DNA from: CAVRTM01 sp963724015
Lineage (GTDB): Bacteria; Actinomycetota; Actinomycetes; Actinomycetales; Dermatophilaceae
Length of the DNA stretch: 64,000 nt
Assembly: GCA_963724015.1 (NCBI GenBank)
Contig: CAVRTM010000021.1
Location: 62,001-126,000 of the forward strand
Reading direction: 5' to 3'
The translations under genes were made by a program, and so were the position numbers. The notes beneath the pieces are model-generated. The model saw nothing but the letters and a program-made list of their open reading frames with translations. It searched no databases and was not told where the DNA came from. Position 1 is the stretch's first letter. The number at the start of each line of letters is the position of its first letter. This document shows, in pieces, positions 25,850 to 35,438 of the stretch.

Positions 25850-26755
25850 GTGCCTTTTCGTCGTGTCCTTGCTGCCCTCGTCACGTGTGCTGTCGCTGTC
25901 ACGGTGCCGCTGGTCGGTGCCACCGCACCCGCGGCCGCGGCCAGTTCCGTCGTCCGAACCTTTCGGTACGGCACGCTCTCCCCTTCTCAGGCACTCGACG
26001 CCCACTACACGCCCGGTCGGTCCGGCCGCGCCTGGGTCATGGTGGTGCACGGCGGGTCCTGGTGGACCGGAGACAAGTCCGCGATGGCGCTGCCGGTCAA
26101 CGCCTTCAAGGCCGCTGGGTTCGTCGTCTTCAACATCAACTATCGGCTGTCCGGTGAGGCGGCATGGCCCGCGCAGCGGTACGACGCTTCGTCCGCGCTG
26201 GCCTGGATCAAGGCGCACGCCAAGACGTTCGGGATCGACCCGCGCCGCGGAGGCCTGTACGGCGCCTCCGCCGGTGGCCACATCGTCTCCACGCTCGGCA
26301 CCTATGGCGTGGGCGGTGCGCGCACCCGCGCTGTCATCAGCGCCTCGGGGGTCAATGACCCATACCGTGGGTGGCTGTACTCGAACAAGGCCGCCTACGC
26401 CACGTCGTCCGGGTTCACGCAGGGCCCCGGGTTCGCGTGGGTTGCCGACCGCACCGAGTACCTGACCCGTTGCAAGCCGAACACCAAGGGGACCGCGTGC
26501 TGGAACCGGTGGCAGGACCTCAACCCGGCCACGCACGCCACCGCCGACGATGCCCCGTTCTTGCTGTTCCACGGGACCGCGGACACCTCCGTGCCGTGGT
26601 CGGAGTCCGAGGCGCTGCACTACTACCTGCGAAAGGCCGGCGTCCCGGCGACGTTCGTCAAGGTCACCGGTGGTACCCACAGCCAGGCGATCGTGTGGGG
26701 CAACGCTGTCCGCAAGAAGCAGGCCCTTGACTTCATGCTTGCCCACACGAGGTAG
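25850..26755 (+). CDS. Secreted alpha/beta hydrolase (esterase/lipase type)
   Basis: 301 residues from GTG 25850. The signal peptide runs to about residue 30 (VPLVGATAPAAAAS). VVHGGSWWTGD provides the HGG oxyanion motif, LYGASAGGHIVS the nucleophile elbow, HGTADTSVPWSES the acid, and VTGGTHSQ the catalytic His. This is the layout of BD-FAE / hormone-sensitive-lipase-like esterases. It probably cleaves an ester outside the cell; the substrate is unknown. It stands between the DUF3500 / secreted-protein genes and the GntR regulator, and points away from iolB. Confidence 0.85.
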   Translation: MPFRRVLAALVTCAVAVTVPLVGATAPAAAASSVVRTFRYGTLSPSQALDAHYTPGRSGRAWVMVVHGGSWWTGDKSAMALPVNAFKAAGFVVFNINYRLSGEAAWPAQRYDASSALAWIKAHAKTFGIDPRRGGLYGASAGGHIVSTLGTYGVGGARTRAVISASGVNDPYRGWLYSNKAAYATSSGFTQGPGFAWVADRTEYLTRCKPNTKGTACWNRWQDLNPATHATADDAPFLLFHGTADTSVPWSESEALHYYLRKAGVPATFVKVTGGTHSQAIVWGNAVRKKQALDFMLAHTR

Positions 26756-26784
26756 CCGGAACTCCCGGCCCGTTTCCGGCGGGC

Positions 26785-27525
26785 TCAGCGTTCGTGGACC
26801 GTGACGTCGATCGCGTACTGCTCCGCGCGGTAGCAGTGGTCGCCGAACTCGACCGGCTCGCCCTCGGCGTCGTACGCGCTGCGGGTCATCGTCAGCAGCG
26901 GCTCGGCCTTGCGCAGGCGCAGGAGCCGCCGGTCCTCCCCACCCGCGTTGCGCGCGCCGATCGTCTGTCGCGCCACCGCCGGTCGTACGCCGCGGGCGCG
27001 CAGCAGGGCGTAGAGGCCGTCGGCCTGCAGCTGCTCACGGGTGAGGTCGGCGAACTGTGGGGGCAGCCAGTTGCGCAGGACCGCCAAGGGGGCGTCGCCG
27101 GCGTAGCGCACGCGCACCATGGCGACCAGCGGGGTGTGCGGCGGGAGCCCGAACGCCGCCGCGGCGCGTTCGTCCTGTGCGTCGGTGACCAGGCTGAGCA
27201 CCTCGGTGCGCGGCTGCCGACCGTCGCGCGCCAGGTCCTCGTACAGGCTGGTGAGCTCGGCGCGGCGGTGCACCATCTGCTTGGCGACGGTCGTGCCGAT
27301 GCCGCGCCGGCGGACCAGCATCCCCTGCGTCACCAGCTCGGCGATGGCCCGGCGCACCGTCGGCCGGGACAGGCCCAGCCGCTCGGCCAGCGCCAGCTCG
27401 TTCTCGAACGCGTCACCGGGGCTGAGCGTCCCGGTGTCAATGGCGGCGGAGAGCTGCTCGGCCAGCTGGTGGTACAGCGGCACCGGGCTCGCGCGGTCGA
27501 TCTGGACCGGCAGGCTCACAGGCAT
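26785..27525 (-). CDS. GntR/UTRA family regulator, probable inositol-cluster repressor
   Basis: 246 residues. An N-terminal winged-helix (about 10-75) shows PVPLYHQLAEQLSAAIDTG, FENELALAERLGLSRPTVRRA and a wing with RRRGIGTTV. The C-terminal UTRA ligand domain (about 95-240) contains LRNWLPPQFADL and ends with FGDHCYRAEQYAIDV. Members bind small sugars or their phosphates and leave DNA on binding. It is divergent from the iolE-like gene. Two copies of a GAGAATGTCARGACAA motif, one in this divergent gap and one upstream of mmsA, are the best candidate operators. The regulator-operator link is inference from position. Confidence 0.85.
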   Translation of the reverse strand: MPVSLPVQIDRASPVPLYHQLAEQLSAAIDTGTLSPGDAFENELALAERLGLSRPTVRRAIAELVTQGMLVRRRGIGTTVAKQMVHRRAELTSLYEDLARDGRQPRTEVLSLVTDAQDERAAAAFGLPPHTPLVAMVRVRYAGDAPLAVLRNWLPPQFADLTREQLQADGLYALLRARGVRPAVARQTIGARNAGGEDRRLLRLRKAEPLLTMTRSAYDAEGEPVEFGDHCYRAEQYAIDVTVHER

Positions 27526-27561
27526 GCGCTGATGCTAATGAGGCGCCGACTATGTCGCAAC

Positions 27562-27590
27562 GTGAGAATGTCAAGACAAGATGGTTGACA
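27562..27590 (+). promoter_or_regulatory. Candidate GntR operator with overlapping -35-like box, upstream of iolE-like gene
   Basis: GTGAGAATGTCAAGACAA at 27562-27579 contains the palindrome TGTC-AA-GACA (27569-27578) and is followed by TTGACA at 27585-27590. The same arrangement recurs at 28627-28654. A -10 box is not obvious here. Confidence 0.6.
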
Positions 27591-27702
27591 GCCATGGAGC
27601 CGGCCCGACCACGCTGGGCCGGTCGCGCAGGTCCGACGCCGTTCGCCCCGGAGAGGTCATGGGCATGCACGCCAGCTCGCTGGACACCGTCGAGGGCGCG
27701 CC

Positions 27703-28593
27703 ATGAGGCGCCCCCTGCGCGAACGCATCGCCGCGGCGCCGATCTCGTGGGGGGTGTGCGAGGTGCCCGGCTGGGGGTGGCAGTACGACGCCGCCACCGT
27801 GCTGGACCAGATGCGCGAGGTGGGCCTGATGGCCACGGAGTTCGGGCCGGCGGGCTTCCTGCCGGAGGAGCCGTGCGCGAGGGCAGAAGTACTGGCGGAC
27901 AACGGTCTTCATGCCGTTGGCGGGTTCGTCCCGGCCGTCCTGCACGACCCGGGGCACGACCCCGTACCCGCGGTCCGGGTCACGCTGGAGGCCTTCGTCG
28001 AGACGGGGGCCCGCACCCTGGTGCTCGCCGCGGCGACCGGACAGGAGGGGTACGACGCACGCCCGGTCCTGGACGAGGCGGGCTGGTCGACGCTGCTGGG
28101 CAACCTCGGCCGGCTGGCCGACCTGGCGATGGAGCGGGGCGTCACCGCGACCCTGCACCCGCACGTCGGCACGATGGTGGAGGACGCCGCCGAGGTGCAG
28201 CGCGTCCTCGACGACAGTCCCATCGGTCTGTGCCTGGACACCGGGCACCTGCTCATCGGCGGGGCGGACCCGGTGGCGCTGGCGCGCGACCACGCCGCGC
28301 GGATCCGGCACACCCACCTCAAGGACGTCGACGCCGGCTGGGCGGCTCGGGTGCGCTCGGGCGAGGTCGGCTACACCGAGGCCGTCCGGCAGGGGATGTA
28401 CCGGCCGCTCGGACAGGGCGACGTCGACATCGCCGCCATCGTCGGCTCGCTGGAGGCGGCCGGCTACGGCGGGTGGTACGTCCTCGAGCAGGACACCATC
28501 CTGGGTCGACGCCCGGCCGGCGCGGCCGAGGAGCCGCTGGCCGACGTACGCGCCAGCATCGCCCACCTGCTGACCCTCGCCGCCACCGGCTGA
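27703..28593 (+). CDS. iolE: Probable inosose dehydratase (IolE-type TIM barrel)
   Basis: 296 residues from ATG 27703. It belongs to the xylose-isomerase-like TIM barrel family: APISWGVCEVPGWGWQ at the start, MATEFGPAGFLPEE, VTATLHPHVGTMVED, LCLDTGHLLIGGADP and IRHTHLKDVDAGW carry the usual metal-binding Glu, His, Asp and His positions. In inositol catabolism IolE dehydrates 2-keto-myo-inositol to a trione hydrate. It is the first plus-strand gene after the regulator and has its own candidate operator. A second barrel gene at 30401 and a third at 35439 make the exact division of labour uncertain, so the symbol is a best guess. Confidence 0.75.
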   Translation: MRRPLRERIAAAPISWGVCEVPGWGWQYDAATVLDQMREVGLMATEFGPAGFLPEEPCARAEVLADNGLHAVGGFVPAVLHDPGHDPVPAVRVTLEAFVETGARTLVLAAATGQEGYDARPVLDEAGWSTLLGNLGRLADLAMERGVTATLHPHVGTMVEDAAEVQRVLDDSPIGLCLDTGHLLIGGADPVALARDHAARIRHTHLKDVDAGWAARVRSGEVGYTEAVRQGMYRPLGQGDVDIAAIVGSLEAAGYGGWYVLEQDTILGRRPAGAAEEPLADVRASIAHLLTLAATG

Positions 28594-28626
28594 GGGGCGG
28601 CCCGTCATCCTGACCGCGCCAGCGCT

Positions 28627-28677
28627 GTGAGAATGTCAGGACAAAGTATTGACGCTGGCGCGGGCGGCTGCTTCTAT
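28627..28677 (+). promoter_or_regulatory. Candidate GntR operator and promoter upstream of mmsA
   Basis: GTGAGAATGTCAGGACAA (28627-28644) has the core TGTC-AG-GACA at 28634-28643. TTGACG at 28649-28654 is a good -35; TTCTAT about 17 bases further is a possible -10. Seventeen of eighteen bases match the site at 27562. Confidence 0.65.
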
Positions 28678-28877
28678 GACTTGTGACCCGGGTCACCAGC
28701 TCAGTCCCTGACCCGCACCGGTCCGAGGGCTCCGGCTCCCGGCCCCTTCCGGGCTCAGCCCCGGGCCACACCGGCACTCCCGGTGCAGCGCACCGGCCGT
28801 ACGACGCCTCTCTTCATCGCAGCAACCCCACCACCACCGCACCTCCGGCGCAGCCCCGACGTCAAGGAGCTCCTCCT

Positions 28878-30376
28878 GTGAAGACCATTGAGCACTGGAT
28901 CGACGGCACCACCACCTCGGGCACCTCGACCCGCACCGCACCGGTGTGGGACCCCGCGACCGGGGAGCAGCAGCGGCAGGTGGTGCTGGGCAGCGCGCAG
29001 GACGTCGACGCCGCCGTACGCAGTGGGCTCGAGGCATTCGAGGAGTGGTCCCAGGCGTCGCTCAGCCGGCGCTCCAAGGTGCTCTTCGCCTTCCGCGAGC
29101 TCGTCAACGCCGCCGTGGACGAGCTCGCCGAGCTGGTCACCAGCGAGCACGGCAAGGTGCTCTCCGATGCCCGTGGCGAGGTGCTGCGAGGGCTGGAGGT
29201 CATCGAGTTTGCCTGCGGCATACCGCATCTGCTCAAAGGCGACTTCTCGGACCAAGTCTCCACGAACGTGGACACGTACTCGTTCCGCGAGCCGCTCGGG
29301 GTGGTGGCCGGCATCACGCCGTTCAACTTCCCGGTGATGGTCCCCATGTGGATGCACCCGGTTGCCATCGCCTGCGGCAACGCCTTCGTCCTCAAGCCGA
29401 GCGAGCGCGACCCCTCGCCATCGCTGCTCGTGGCCGAGCTGTGGCGGCGGGCCGGCCTGCCGGACGGCGTCTTCAACGTCGTGCACGGTGACAAGGAGGC
29501 CGTGGACACGCTGCTGGACCACCCCGACGTCGCGGCGGTCTCGTTCGTCGGCTCCACCCCGATCGCGCAGCACATCCACCGCCGGGCTACGGCGAACGGC
29601 AAGCGCGTCCAGGCCCTCGGCGGCGCCAAGAACCACGCCATCGTCCTGCCCGACGCGGACGTCAACTTCGCAGCAGACCACCTCGCTGCCGCCGCGTTCG
29701 GCTCGGCCGGCGAGCGGTGCATGGCCGTCTCCGCCGCTGTCGCCGTCGGCGCCGCGGGGAACGCCATCGTCGAGGCCGTGAACGACCGGGCCACCGCTGT
29801 CACCGTCGGCCCCGGCATCGACCCGGCCAGCGAGATGGGACCGGTGATCACCCCGGAGTCCCGGTCCCGCATCGTCGACCTCATCGGCACCGGCGAGAAG
29901 CAGGGGGCCCGGATCACCGTAGACGGTCGCGACCTGGTCGTGCCCGGGGCCGAGGGTGGCTTCTTCGTCGGCCCCACGGTGATCGACGAGGTGACGACGG
30001 CCATGGACGTCTACACCCAGGAGATCTTCGGGCCGGTGCTGTCGGTGCTGCGCGTCGACACCGTCGACGACGCGATCGCCCTGGTCAACGCCAACCCCTA
30101 CGGCAACGGCACGGCGATCTTCACCAACAGCGGCGAGGCCGCCCGACGGTTCCAGCGCGGCGTCCACGTCGGGCATGATCGGCATCAACGTGCCGGTGCC
30201 CGTGCCGATGGCCTACTACTCCTTCGGCGGCTGGAAGGACTCGCTGTTCGGCGACAAGCACGTGCACGGGCCCGAGGGCGTGTCGTTCTACACGCGGGCC
30301 AAGGTCGTGACCGCCCGCTGGCCGCACGTCGAGCACACCTCCGAGGCGAGCTTCCACTTCCCCACGTCCAACGTGA
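28878..30376 (+). CDS. mmsA: CoA-acylating methylmalonate/malonate-semialdehyde dehydrogenase (two frameshifts near the end)
   Basis: About 499 residues from GTG 28878, after AAGGAG. It oxidises malonate semialdehyde (or methylmalonate semialdehyde) to acetyl-CoA (propionyl-CoA), the last step of inositol breakdown (IolA). Landmarks: GVVAGITPFNFPVMVPMWM, KPSERDPS, VSFVGSTPIAQHI, and the active-site Cys near 280 in SAGERCMAVS. One extra G near 30171 shifts the frame after GVHVG, where MIGINVPVPVPMAYYSFGGWK resumes. A second extra G at 30373 hides the natural stop after FHFPTSN. Both are single-base. The gene is otherwise complete and led by its own candidate promoter. Confidence 0.9.
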
Positions 30377-30400
30377 CGCCGAGACCGCCAGGAGCTGCAG

Positions 30401-31354
30401 ATGACGACGACCCCCACACCCGGCGCAGACCTCTCGCGGCTGCGCCTCGGCACCGCCCCGGACTCGTGGGGGGTCTGGTTCCCCGACGACCCGCACCAGG
30501 TGCCCTGGCAGCGCTTCCTCGACGAGGTGGTCGAGGGTGGCTACCGCTGGATCGAGCTCGGTCCCTACGGCTACCTGCCCACCGACCCGGCGCAGCTGCA
30601 GGACGAGCTGGGCCGAGCGCGGGCTCCAGCTCTCCGGCGGGGCGGTGTTCGCCGGGCTGCACCGCGGGGCGGAGGCCTACGAGCAGGCGCTCGAGGACTG
30701 CCGGACGGAAGCCAGGCTGCTCAGCGCGCTCGGGCGCCCGCCATCTGGTCCTGCTGCCCGAGCAGTACACGGACATGCACAGCGGCAGCGCGCTGGAGCC
30801 TGGCGCAGCTCGAGCCGGCGCAGTGGAACGACCTCGTCACCGGCATGTCCCGGCTCGGCAAGGCCCTTCAGGAGGAGTCCGGCATCCAGCTGGTCTTCCA
30901 CCCGCACGCCGACAGCCACGTCGACACCCAGCCCCGGGTGGAGCGGCTGCTGCAGGACACCGACCCCGAGACCGTGTCGCTGTGCCTCGACACCGGCCAC
31001 ATCTCCTACTGCGGCGGCGACAACCTCGAGATCATCCGCGCGTTCCCCGAGCGGATCGGCTACGTCCACCTCAAGCAGGTCGACCCCGAGGTCGTTCGCC
31101 GGGTGCGCGAGGAGTCGCTGTCGTTCGCCGACGCGGTGAAGCTCGGCGCGATGGTCGAGCCACCGACCGGGATCCCGGCGATGGAGCCCCTGCTGCAGGA
31201 GCTCGGCCGGCTCGACGCCGACCTGTTCGCCATCGTCGAGCAGGACCTCTACCCCTGCGAGCCCGACGTGCCGCTCCCGGTGGCGACGCGCACCCGCTCC
31301 TACCTCAACGGCTGCGGGCTCGGTCCCGCCCCCGTCCCTGACCCCCGTCCCTGA
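30401..31354 (+). CDS. Sugar phosphate isomerase/epimerase-like TIM barrel, inositol cluster (three compensating insertions)
   Basis: About 316 residues from ATG 30401. LRLGTAPDSWGVWFPDDPHQ and RWIELGPYGYLPTDP open the barrel; VFHPHADSHVDTQPRV, SLCLDTGHISYCGGDN and IGYVHLKQVDPEVV carry the metal-binding positions. Between about 30613 and 30800 the frame is lost and regained by three single-base insertions (near 30613, 30733 and 30799). The middle should read GERGLQLSGGAVFAGLHRG and RHLVLLPEQYTDMHSG. It may act on an inosose or another inositol-derived keto sugar, alongside the IolE-type gene. Exact reaction unknown. Confidence 0.75.
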   Translation: MTTTPTPGADLSRLRLGTAPDSWGVWFPDDPHQVPWQRFLDEVVEGGYRWIELGPYGYLPTDPAQLQDELGRARAPALRRGGVRRAAPRGGGLRAGARGLPDGSQAAQRARAPAIWSCCPSSTRTCTAAARWSLAQLEPAQWNDLVTGMSRLGKALQEESGIQLVFHPHADSHVDTQPRVERLLQDTDPETVSLCLDTGHISYCGGDNLEIIRAFPERIGYVHLKQVDPEVVRRVREESLSFADAVKLGAMVEPPTGIPAMEPLLQELGRLDADLFAIVEQDLYPCEPDVPLPVATRTRSYLNGCGLGPAPVPDPRP

Positions 31355-31399
31355 GCGCAGTACGGCGCCCCGCCGCTGCCACGACAGAAGGAAGGCACC

Positions 31400-32401
31400 A
31401 TGAAGGCAGTTCTCCCGCGCAGGCGGACCACAGCTCGTGGCGACGACGGCCGTCCTCGCGGCTCAGCCTCGCCGCCTGCAGCAGCGGCGGCGCCCCCAGC
31501 ACCAGCTCTTCGGGCAGCGGCGCAGCTGGGGGCGGAGGCAACTCTGGCTACACCTTCGCCATGATCACCCACGAGACACCCGGGGACACCTTCTGGGACC
31601 GCATCAAGTCCGGGGCCCAGCAGGCCGCCAAGGACACGGGGTCGACGCTGAAGTACTCGGCTGACCCCGATGCCACCAAGCAGGCAGTCCTCATCCAGAA
31701 CGCCATCGACTCCAAGGTCGACGGCATCGCCACCACCCTGGTCACCCCGGACGCACTCATCCCGACCATCAAGAAGGCCATCGCTGCGGGGATTCCCGTC
31801 GACACCTTCAACTCCGGGATCAACTACTTCCAGCAGGCTGGGGCACTCACGCACTTCGCCTCCGACGAGCGGCTCGGCGGCCAGGCCGTCGGCAAGAGGG
31901 CCGCTGCAGCGGGCGCCACGAAGATCCTGTGCACCATCCAGCAGGCCGGGTCCGTGGCGCTGGAAGACCGTTGCGCCGGCGTGAAGGACTCGTTCCCCAA
32001 CACCGTGAACATGCAGGTCAACGGCGCCGACGACTCAGCCGTCACCTCCGCTATCCAGGCGAAGCTGTCCGAGGACAAGTCCATCAACTGGATCGTCACC
32101 CTCGGCGCCCCGCAGGCCCTGGACGCGATCAAGGCAGAGCAGGGCGCGGGGTCCACCGCGAAGATCGGCACGTTCGACACCAACCCGGACGCCGCTCAGG
32201 CCGTGCAAGGACGGCAAGATCCAGTTCTTCGTCGACCAGCAGCCCTACCTGCAGGGCTACATGGCCATCACCCAGCTGTACCTGTTCAAGAAGAACGGCA
32301 ACGTCCTCGGCGGCGGCAAGGCCGTGCTGACCGGTCCATCGTTCGTCGACAAGAGCAACATCGCGCAGATCCTTCCGTTCGTGAAGCAGAACACCCGCTA
32401 A
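31400..32401 (+). CDS. Sugar/inositol ABC transporter substrate-binding lipoprotein (three frameshifts)
   Basis: About 333 residues from ATG 31400 with GAAGGAAGG upstream. After correction the N-terminus gives a lipoprotein signal with LSLAACSSGGAP, lipid anchored at Cys. The mature protein is a periplasmic-binding type 1 (ribose-like) fold: YTFAMITHETPGDTFWDRI, KSGAQQAAKD, DGIATTLVTPDAL, GIPVDTFNSG, and at the C-terminus QFFVDQQPYLQGYMAI. One-base insertions near 31435, 31460 and 32206 break the frame. It feeds the permease and ATPase just downstream. Inositol as ligand is inferred from the cluster. Confidence 0.85.
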
Positions 32402-32461
32402 CCCTCCTGCGGGGGCCGGGTCCAGCCGATCCGGCCCCCGCCGAACAGCACTGGAGCCGTC

Positions 32462-33529
32462 ATGAGCACACCCGTCAGGACCGACCCGCCGCCGGCGGCC
32501 CCACCCGAGGCCTCCAACCGGGTCTCCCTCGGTCTGTCGAACCGGCTGCTGGGCCGCCCGGAGGTCGGCGCGCTGGTCGCAGCCATCGTCATCTTCATCT
32601 TCTTCCTCATCGTCGCGCCGGCGTTCCGCAGCCTGCCCGCCCTGTTCACCGTCCTCTACCAGTCCTCCACGATCGGCATCGTCGCGGTCGGCGTGGGCAT
32701 GTTGATGATCGGAGGCGAGTTCGACCTCTCCGCCGGCGTCCTGGTGACATCTGCCGGCCTGCTGAACGGCGTCTTCTGCTATCAGCTCGGCATCAACCTC
32801 TGGGTCGGCGCAGTCCTGTCGCTCGTCTTCTGCCTTGCCGTCGGGTTCCTCAACGGCTACCTCGTCATGAGAACGGGCATCCCCAGCTTCCTGATCACGT
32901 TGGGGACGTTCTTCGTCCTCCAAGGCGCCAACCTCGGCGTCACCAAGCTCGTCACGGGCTCGGTGTCCAGCCCCAACATCGACCAGATGCAAGGCTTCTC
33001 CTCCCTGAGCTGGATCTTCGCCCACGACTTCCAGATCGGATCCGTCACCCTGAACATCACGGTCATCTGGTGGCTGCTGTTCGCGGGACTGTCCGCCTAC
33101 GTGCTGCAGCGCACCAGGGTCGGCAACTGGATCTACGCAGTCGGCGGCAACGCCGCCTCCGCACGCGCGGTCGGTGTCCCGGTGACCCGGGTGAAGATCG
33201 GCCTGTTCATGACGGTGTCCTTCCTCGCCTGGTTCATGGGCATGCACTACCTGTACCGGTTCAGCACTCTGCAGGCCAACAACGGCGTGGGTAACGAGTT
33301 CCTTTACATCATCGCCGCGGTCGTGGGCGGCACGATGCTCACGGGCGGCTACGGCAACGCGCTCGGTGTCGCCCTCGGCGCGTTCATCTTCGGCATGACG
33401 AGCCTCTGCATCGTCTACGCCGGTTGGGACCCCAACTGGTTCAAGGCATTCCTCGGCGTCATGCTCCTGCTCGCGGTCATGGTGAATCTCTACGTCAAGC
33501 GACTTTCAACGACACGAAAGGTGGGCTGA
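32462..33529 (+). CDS. Sugar/inositol ABC transporter permease
   Basis: 355 residues, RbsC/FrcC-like (BPD_transp_2). About nine to ten hydrophobic segments begin near residue 38 (ALVAAIVIFIFFLIVAPAF). The loop MLMIGGEFDLSAGVLV is the typical conserved segment after the first helices. AVGGNAASARAVGVPV is the EAA-like coupling helix that meets the ATPase. It probably forms a homodimer. It lies 60 bases after the binding-protein gene and one base before the ATPase start, so all three are co-transcribed. Confidence 0.92.
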   Translation: MSTPVRTDPPPAAPPEASNRVSLGLSNRLLGRPEVGALVAAIVIFIFFLIVAPAFRSLPALFTVLYQSSTIGIVAVGVGMLMIGGEFDLSAGVLVTSAGLLNGVFCYQLGINLWVGAVLSLVFCLAVGFLNGYLVMRTGIPSFLITLGTFFVLQGANLGVTKLVTGSVSSPNIDQMQGFSSLSWIFAHDFQIGSVTLNITVIWWLLFAGLSAYVLQRTRVGNWIYAVGGNAASARAVGVPVTRVKIGLFMTVSFLAWFMGMHYLYRFSTLQANNGVGNEFLYIIAAVVGGTMLTGGYGNALGVALGAFIFGMTSLCIVYAGWDPNWFKAFLGVMLLLAVMVNLYVKRLSTTRKVG

Positions 33530-33530
33530 G

Positions 33531-34346
33531 ATGACCGACACCATCACGGAGCACGCCGATCACACCCTGCACCAGGGCGAACCGCTCGTTCAGATGGTCG
33601 ATGTCGGCAAGAGCTACGGGGCAATCCGCGCGCTGAGCGGCATCAACCTGACGGTCAACGCCGGCGAGGTGACCTGCGTCCTCGGTGACAACGGCGCCGG
33701 GAAGTCCACGCTGATCAAGATCATCTCTGGGCTGCACCCGCACAATGACGGCACCCTCAAGGTGGACGGGCACACGGTGAAGTTCGCCTCACCCCGCGAC
33801 TCCCTTGCGCACGGGATCGCCACCGTGTACCAGGACCTCGCTGTGGTCGGCCTCATGGAGGTGTGGCGCAACTTCTTCCTCGGCTCGGAGCTCGTCAGCA
33901 GCAAGGCGCCACTGGCTCCGTTGAAGATCAACGAGATGAAGGAGATCACCGACTCCGAGCTGCGCAAGATGGGCATCGTCGTCAAGGACATCAACCAGCC
34001 GATCGGCACGCTCTCCGGTGGTCAGCGGCAGTGTGTCGCCATCGCGCGAGCCGTCTACTTCGGCGCACGGGTGCTGATCCTCGACGAGCCGACGGCCGCG
34101 CTCGGCGTGAAGCAGTCCGGGGTCGTCCTGAAGTACACGGCCGCCGCCCGCGACGCCGGCCTCGGCGTCGTGTTCATCACCCACAACCCGCACCACGCCT
34201 ACCTCGTCGGGGACCACTTCATCATCCTCAAGCTGGGCCGGTGCGTGCTGGACAAGCGCCGCTCCGAGGTCACCCTCGACCAGCTGACTGCCGAGATGGC
34301 CGGCGGCCAGGAGCTGACCGAGCTCTCGCACGAGCTGAAGCGCTAG
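33531..34346 (+). CDS. Sugar/inositol ABC transporter ATP-binding protein
   Basis: 271 residues with a single ATPase domain, unlike the double-domain RbsA/MglA type, so closer to FrcA. Walker A GDNGAGKST is near 52-60, the Q-loop is in VYQDLAVVG, the signature is LSGGQRQC near 160, Walker B is LILDEPTAALG near 182, and the H-loop is ITHNPHH. Two copies would drive the permease. The short N-terminal extension is His-rich. Downstream are the dehydrogenase and other iol genes in one direction. Confidence 0.92.
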   Translation: MTDTITEHADHTLHQGEPLVQMVDVGKSYGAIRALSGINLTVNAGEVTCVLGDNGAGKSTLIKIISGLHPHNDGTLKVDGHTVKFASPRDSLAHGIATVYQDLAVVGLMEVWRNFFLGSELVSSKAPLAPLKINEMKEITDSELRKMGIVVKDINQPIGTLSGGQRQCVAIARAVYFGARVLILDEPTAALGVKQSGVVLKYTAAARDAGLGVVFITHNPHHAYLVGDHFIILKLGRCVLDKRRSEVTLDQLTAEMAGGQELTELSHELKR

Positions 34347-34394
34347 GCGCCGTACTCCACCACCTGCTCACCGCAACGCGAGAGGAAGCACCAC

Positions 34395-35399
34395 GTGACA
34401 CTTCGAGTCGGAGTTATCGGCACGGGCAACATCGGGGCCGACCACGTACGACGCCTGTCGGCGCAGGTGTCGGGCGCGGAGGTCACCGCGGTCTTCGACG
34501 TGGCGACCCAGCGCGCGGCGGAGGTGGCCGAGTCGGTGGGCGCCGTCCCGCACGCCACCTGGACCGACCTCGTCGACGCCGCGGACATCGATGCCGTCGT
34601 GATCGCCTCGCCGGGGCCGCTGCATGCCGAGCAGGTGCTGGCCTGCATCGACGCCGGCAAGCCGGTGTTGTGCGAGAAGCCGCTGGCCACCACCGGCGAG
34701 GACGCCCTCAAGGTGATCGAGGCCGAGGTGGCCGTCGGGCGGCGGCTGGTGCAGGTGGGGTTCATGCGTCGCTACGACCGTGCCTACCGCGTGGTCAAGG
34801 CGGCCATGGACGACGGCAGCATCGGCGAGCCGCTGCTCGCGCACATGGTGCACCGCAACGCCTCGGTGCCCGACACCTTCACCAGCGACATGGCGATGAC
34901 CGACTCGGTGATCCACGAGATCGACACGATCCGGTGGCTGTTCGCCCAGGAGGTGGTGGCGACCACCGTGGTGGCGAGCCGGCCCAGCCCGCGCGTCGCC
35001 GACCAGGTCCGCGACCCACAGCTGGTGCTGTTCGAGCTCACCGACGGCGCGGTCATCGACGTCGAGGTGTTCGTCAACTGCCAGTACGGCTACGACGTGC
35101 GCTGCGAGATCGTCGGCTCCGAGGGCACCGTCTCCATGGACAACCCGAGCACCAGCTCCCTGCTGCAGCGTGGGCGACGGGTCGAGGCGGTCCCGGCCGA
35201 CTGGCGCGTCCGGTTCGACCTCGCGTACCTCGAGGAGATGCAGGAGTGGGCAGACGGCCTGCGCGCCGGCGTCGTGGGCGGCCCCAGCTCCTGGGACGGC
35301 TACGCGGCCGCGGTCGTGGCCAACTGCGCCGTGCACTCACTGACGGAGGGCTCGCGCATCCTGGTCGAGCAGGTCGACCGCCCTGACCTCTACCGCTGA
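34395..35399 (+). CDS. iolG: Inositol 2-dehydrogenase (Gfo/Idh/MocA family)
   Basis: 334 residues. The Rossmann fold starts RVGVIGTGNIGADHVRRL; CEKPLATTGEDA carries the catalytic Lys; VHRNASVP and DSVIHEIDTIRWLF carry the Asp and His of the active site. It oxidises myo-inositol to 2-keto-myo-inositol with NAD. It directly follows the ABC importer, as expected for the first catabolic step. A second family member is on the other strand at 40799. Length is normal. Confidence 0.88.
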   Translation: MTLRVGVIGTGNIGADHVRRLSAQVSGAEVTAVFDVATQRAAEVAESVGAVPHATWTDLVDAADIDAVVIASPGPLHAEQVLACIDAGKPVLCEKPLATTGEDALKVIEAEVAVGRRLVQVGFMRRYDRAYRVVKAAMDDGSIGEPLLAHMVHRNASVPDTFTSDMAMTDSVIHEIDTIRWLFAQEVVATTVVASRPSPRVADQVRDPQLVLFELTDGAVIDVEVFVNCQYGYDVRCEIVGSEGTVSMDNPSTSSLLQRGRRVEAVPADWRVRFDLAYLEEMQEWADGLRAGVVGGPSSWDGYAAAVVANCAVHSLTEGSRILVEQVDRPDLYR

Positions 35400-35438
35400 C
35401 CTGTCGCCGCAGCCGGAGCCCCACGAGGAGATGTGCCC

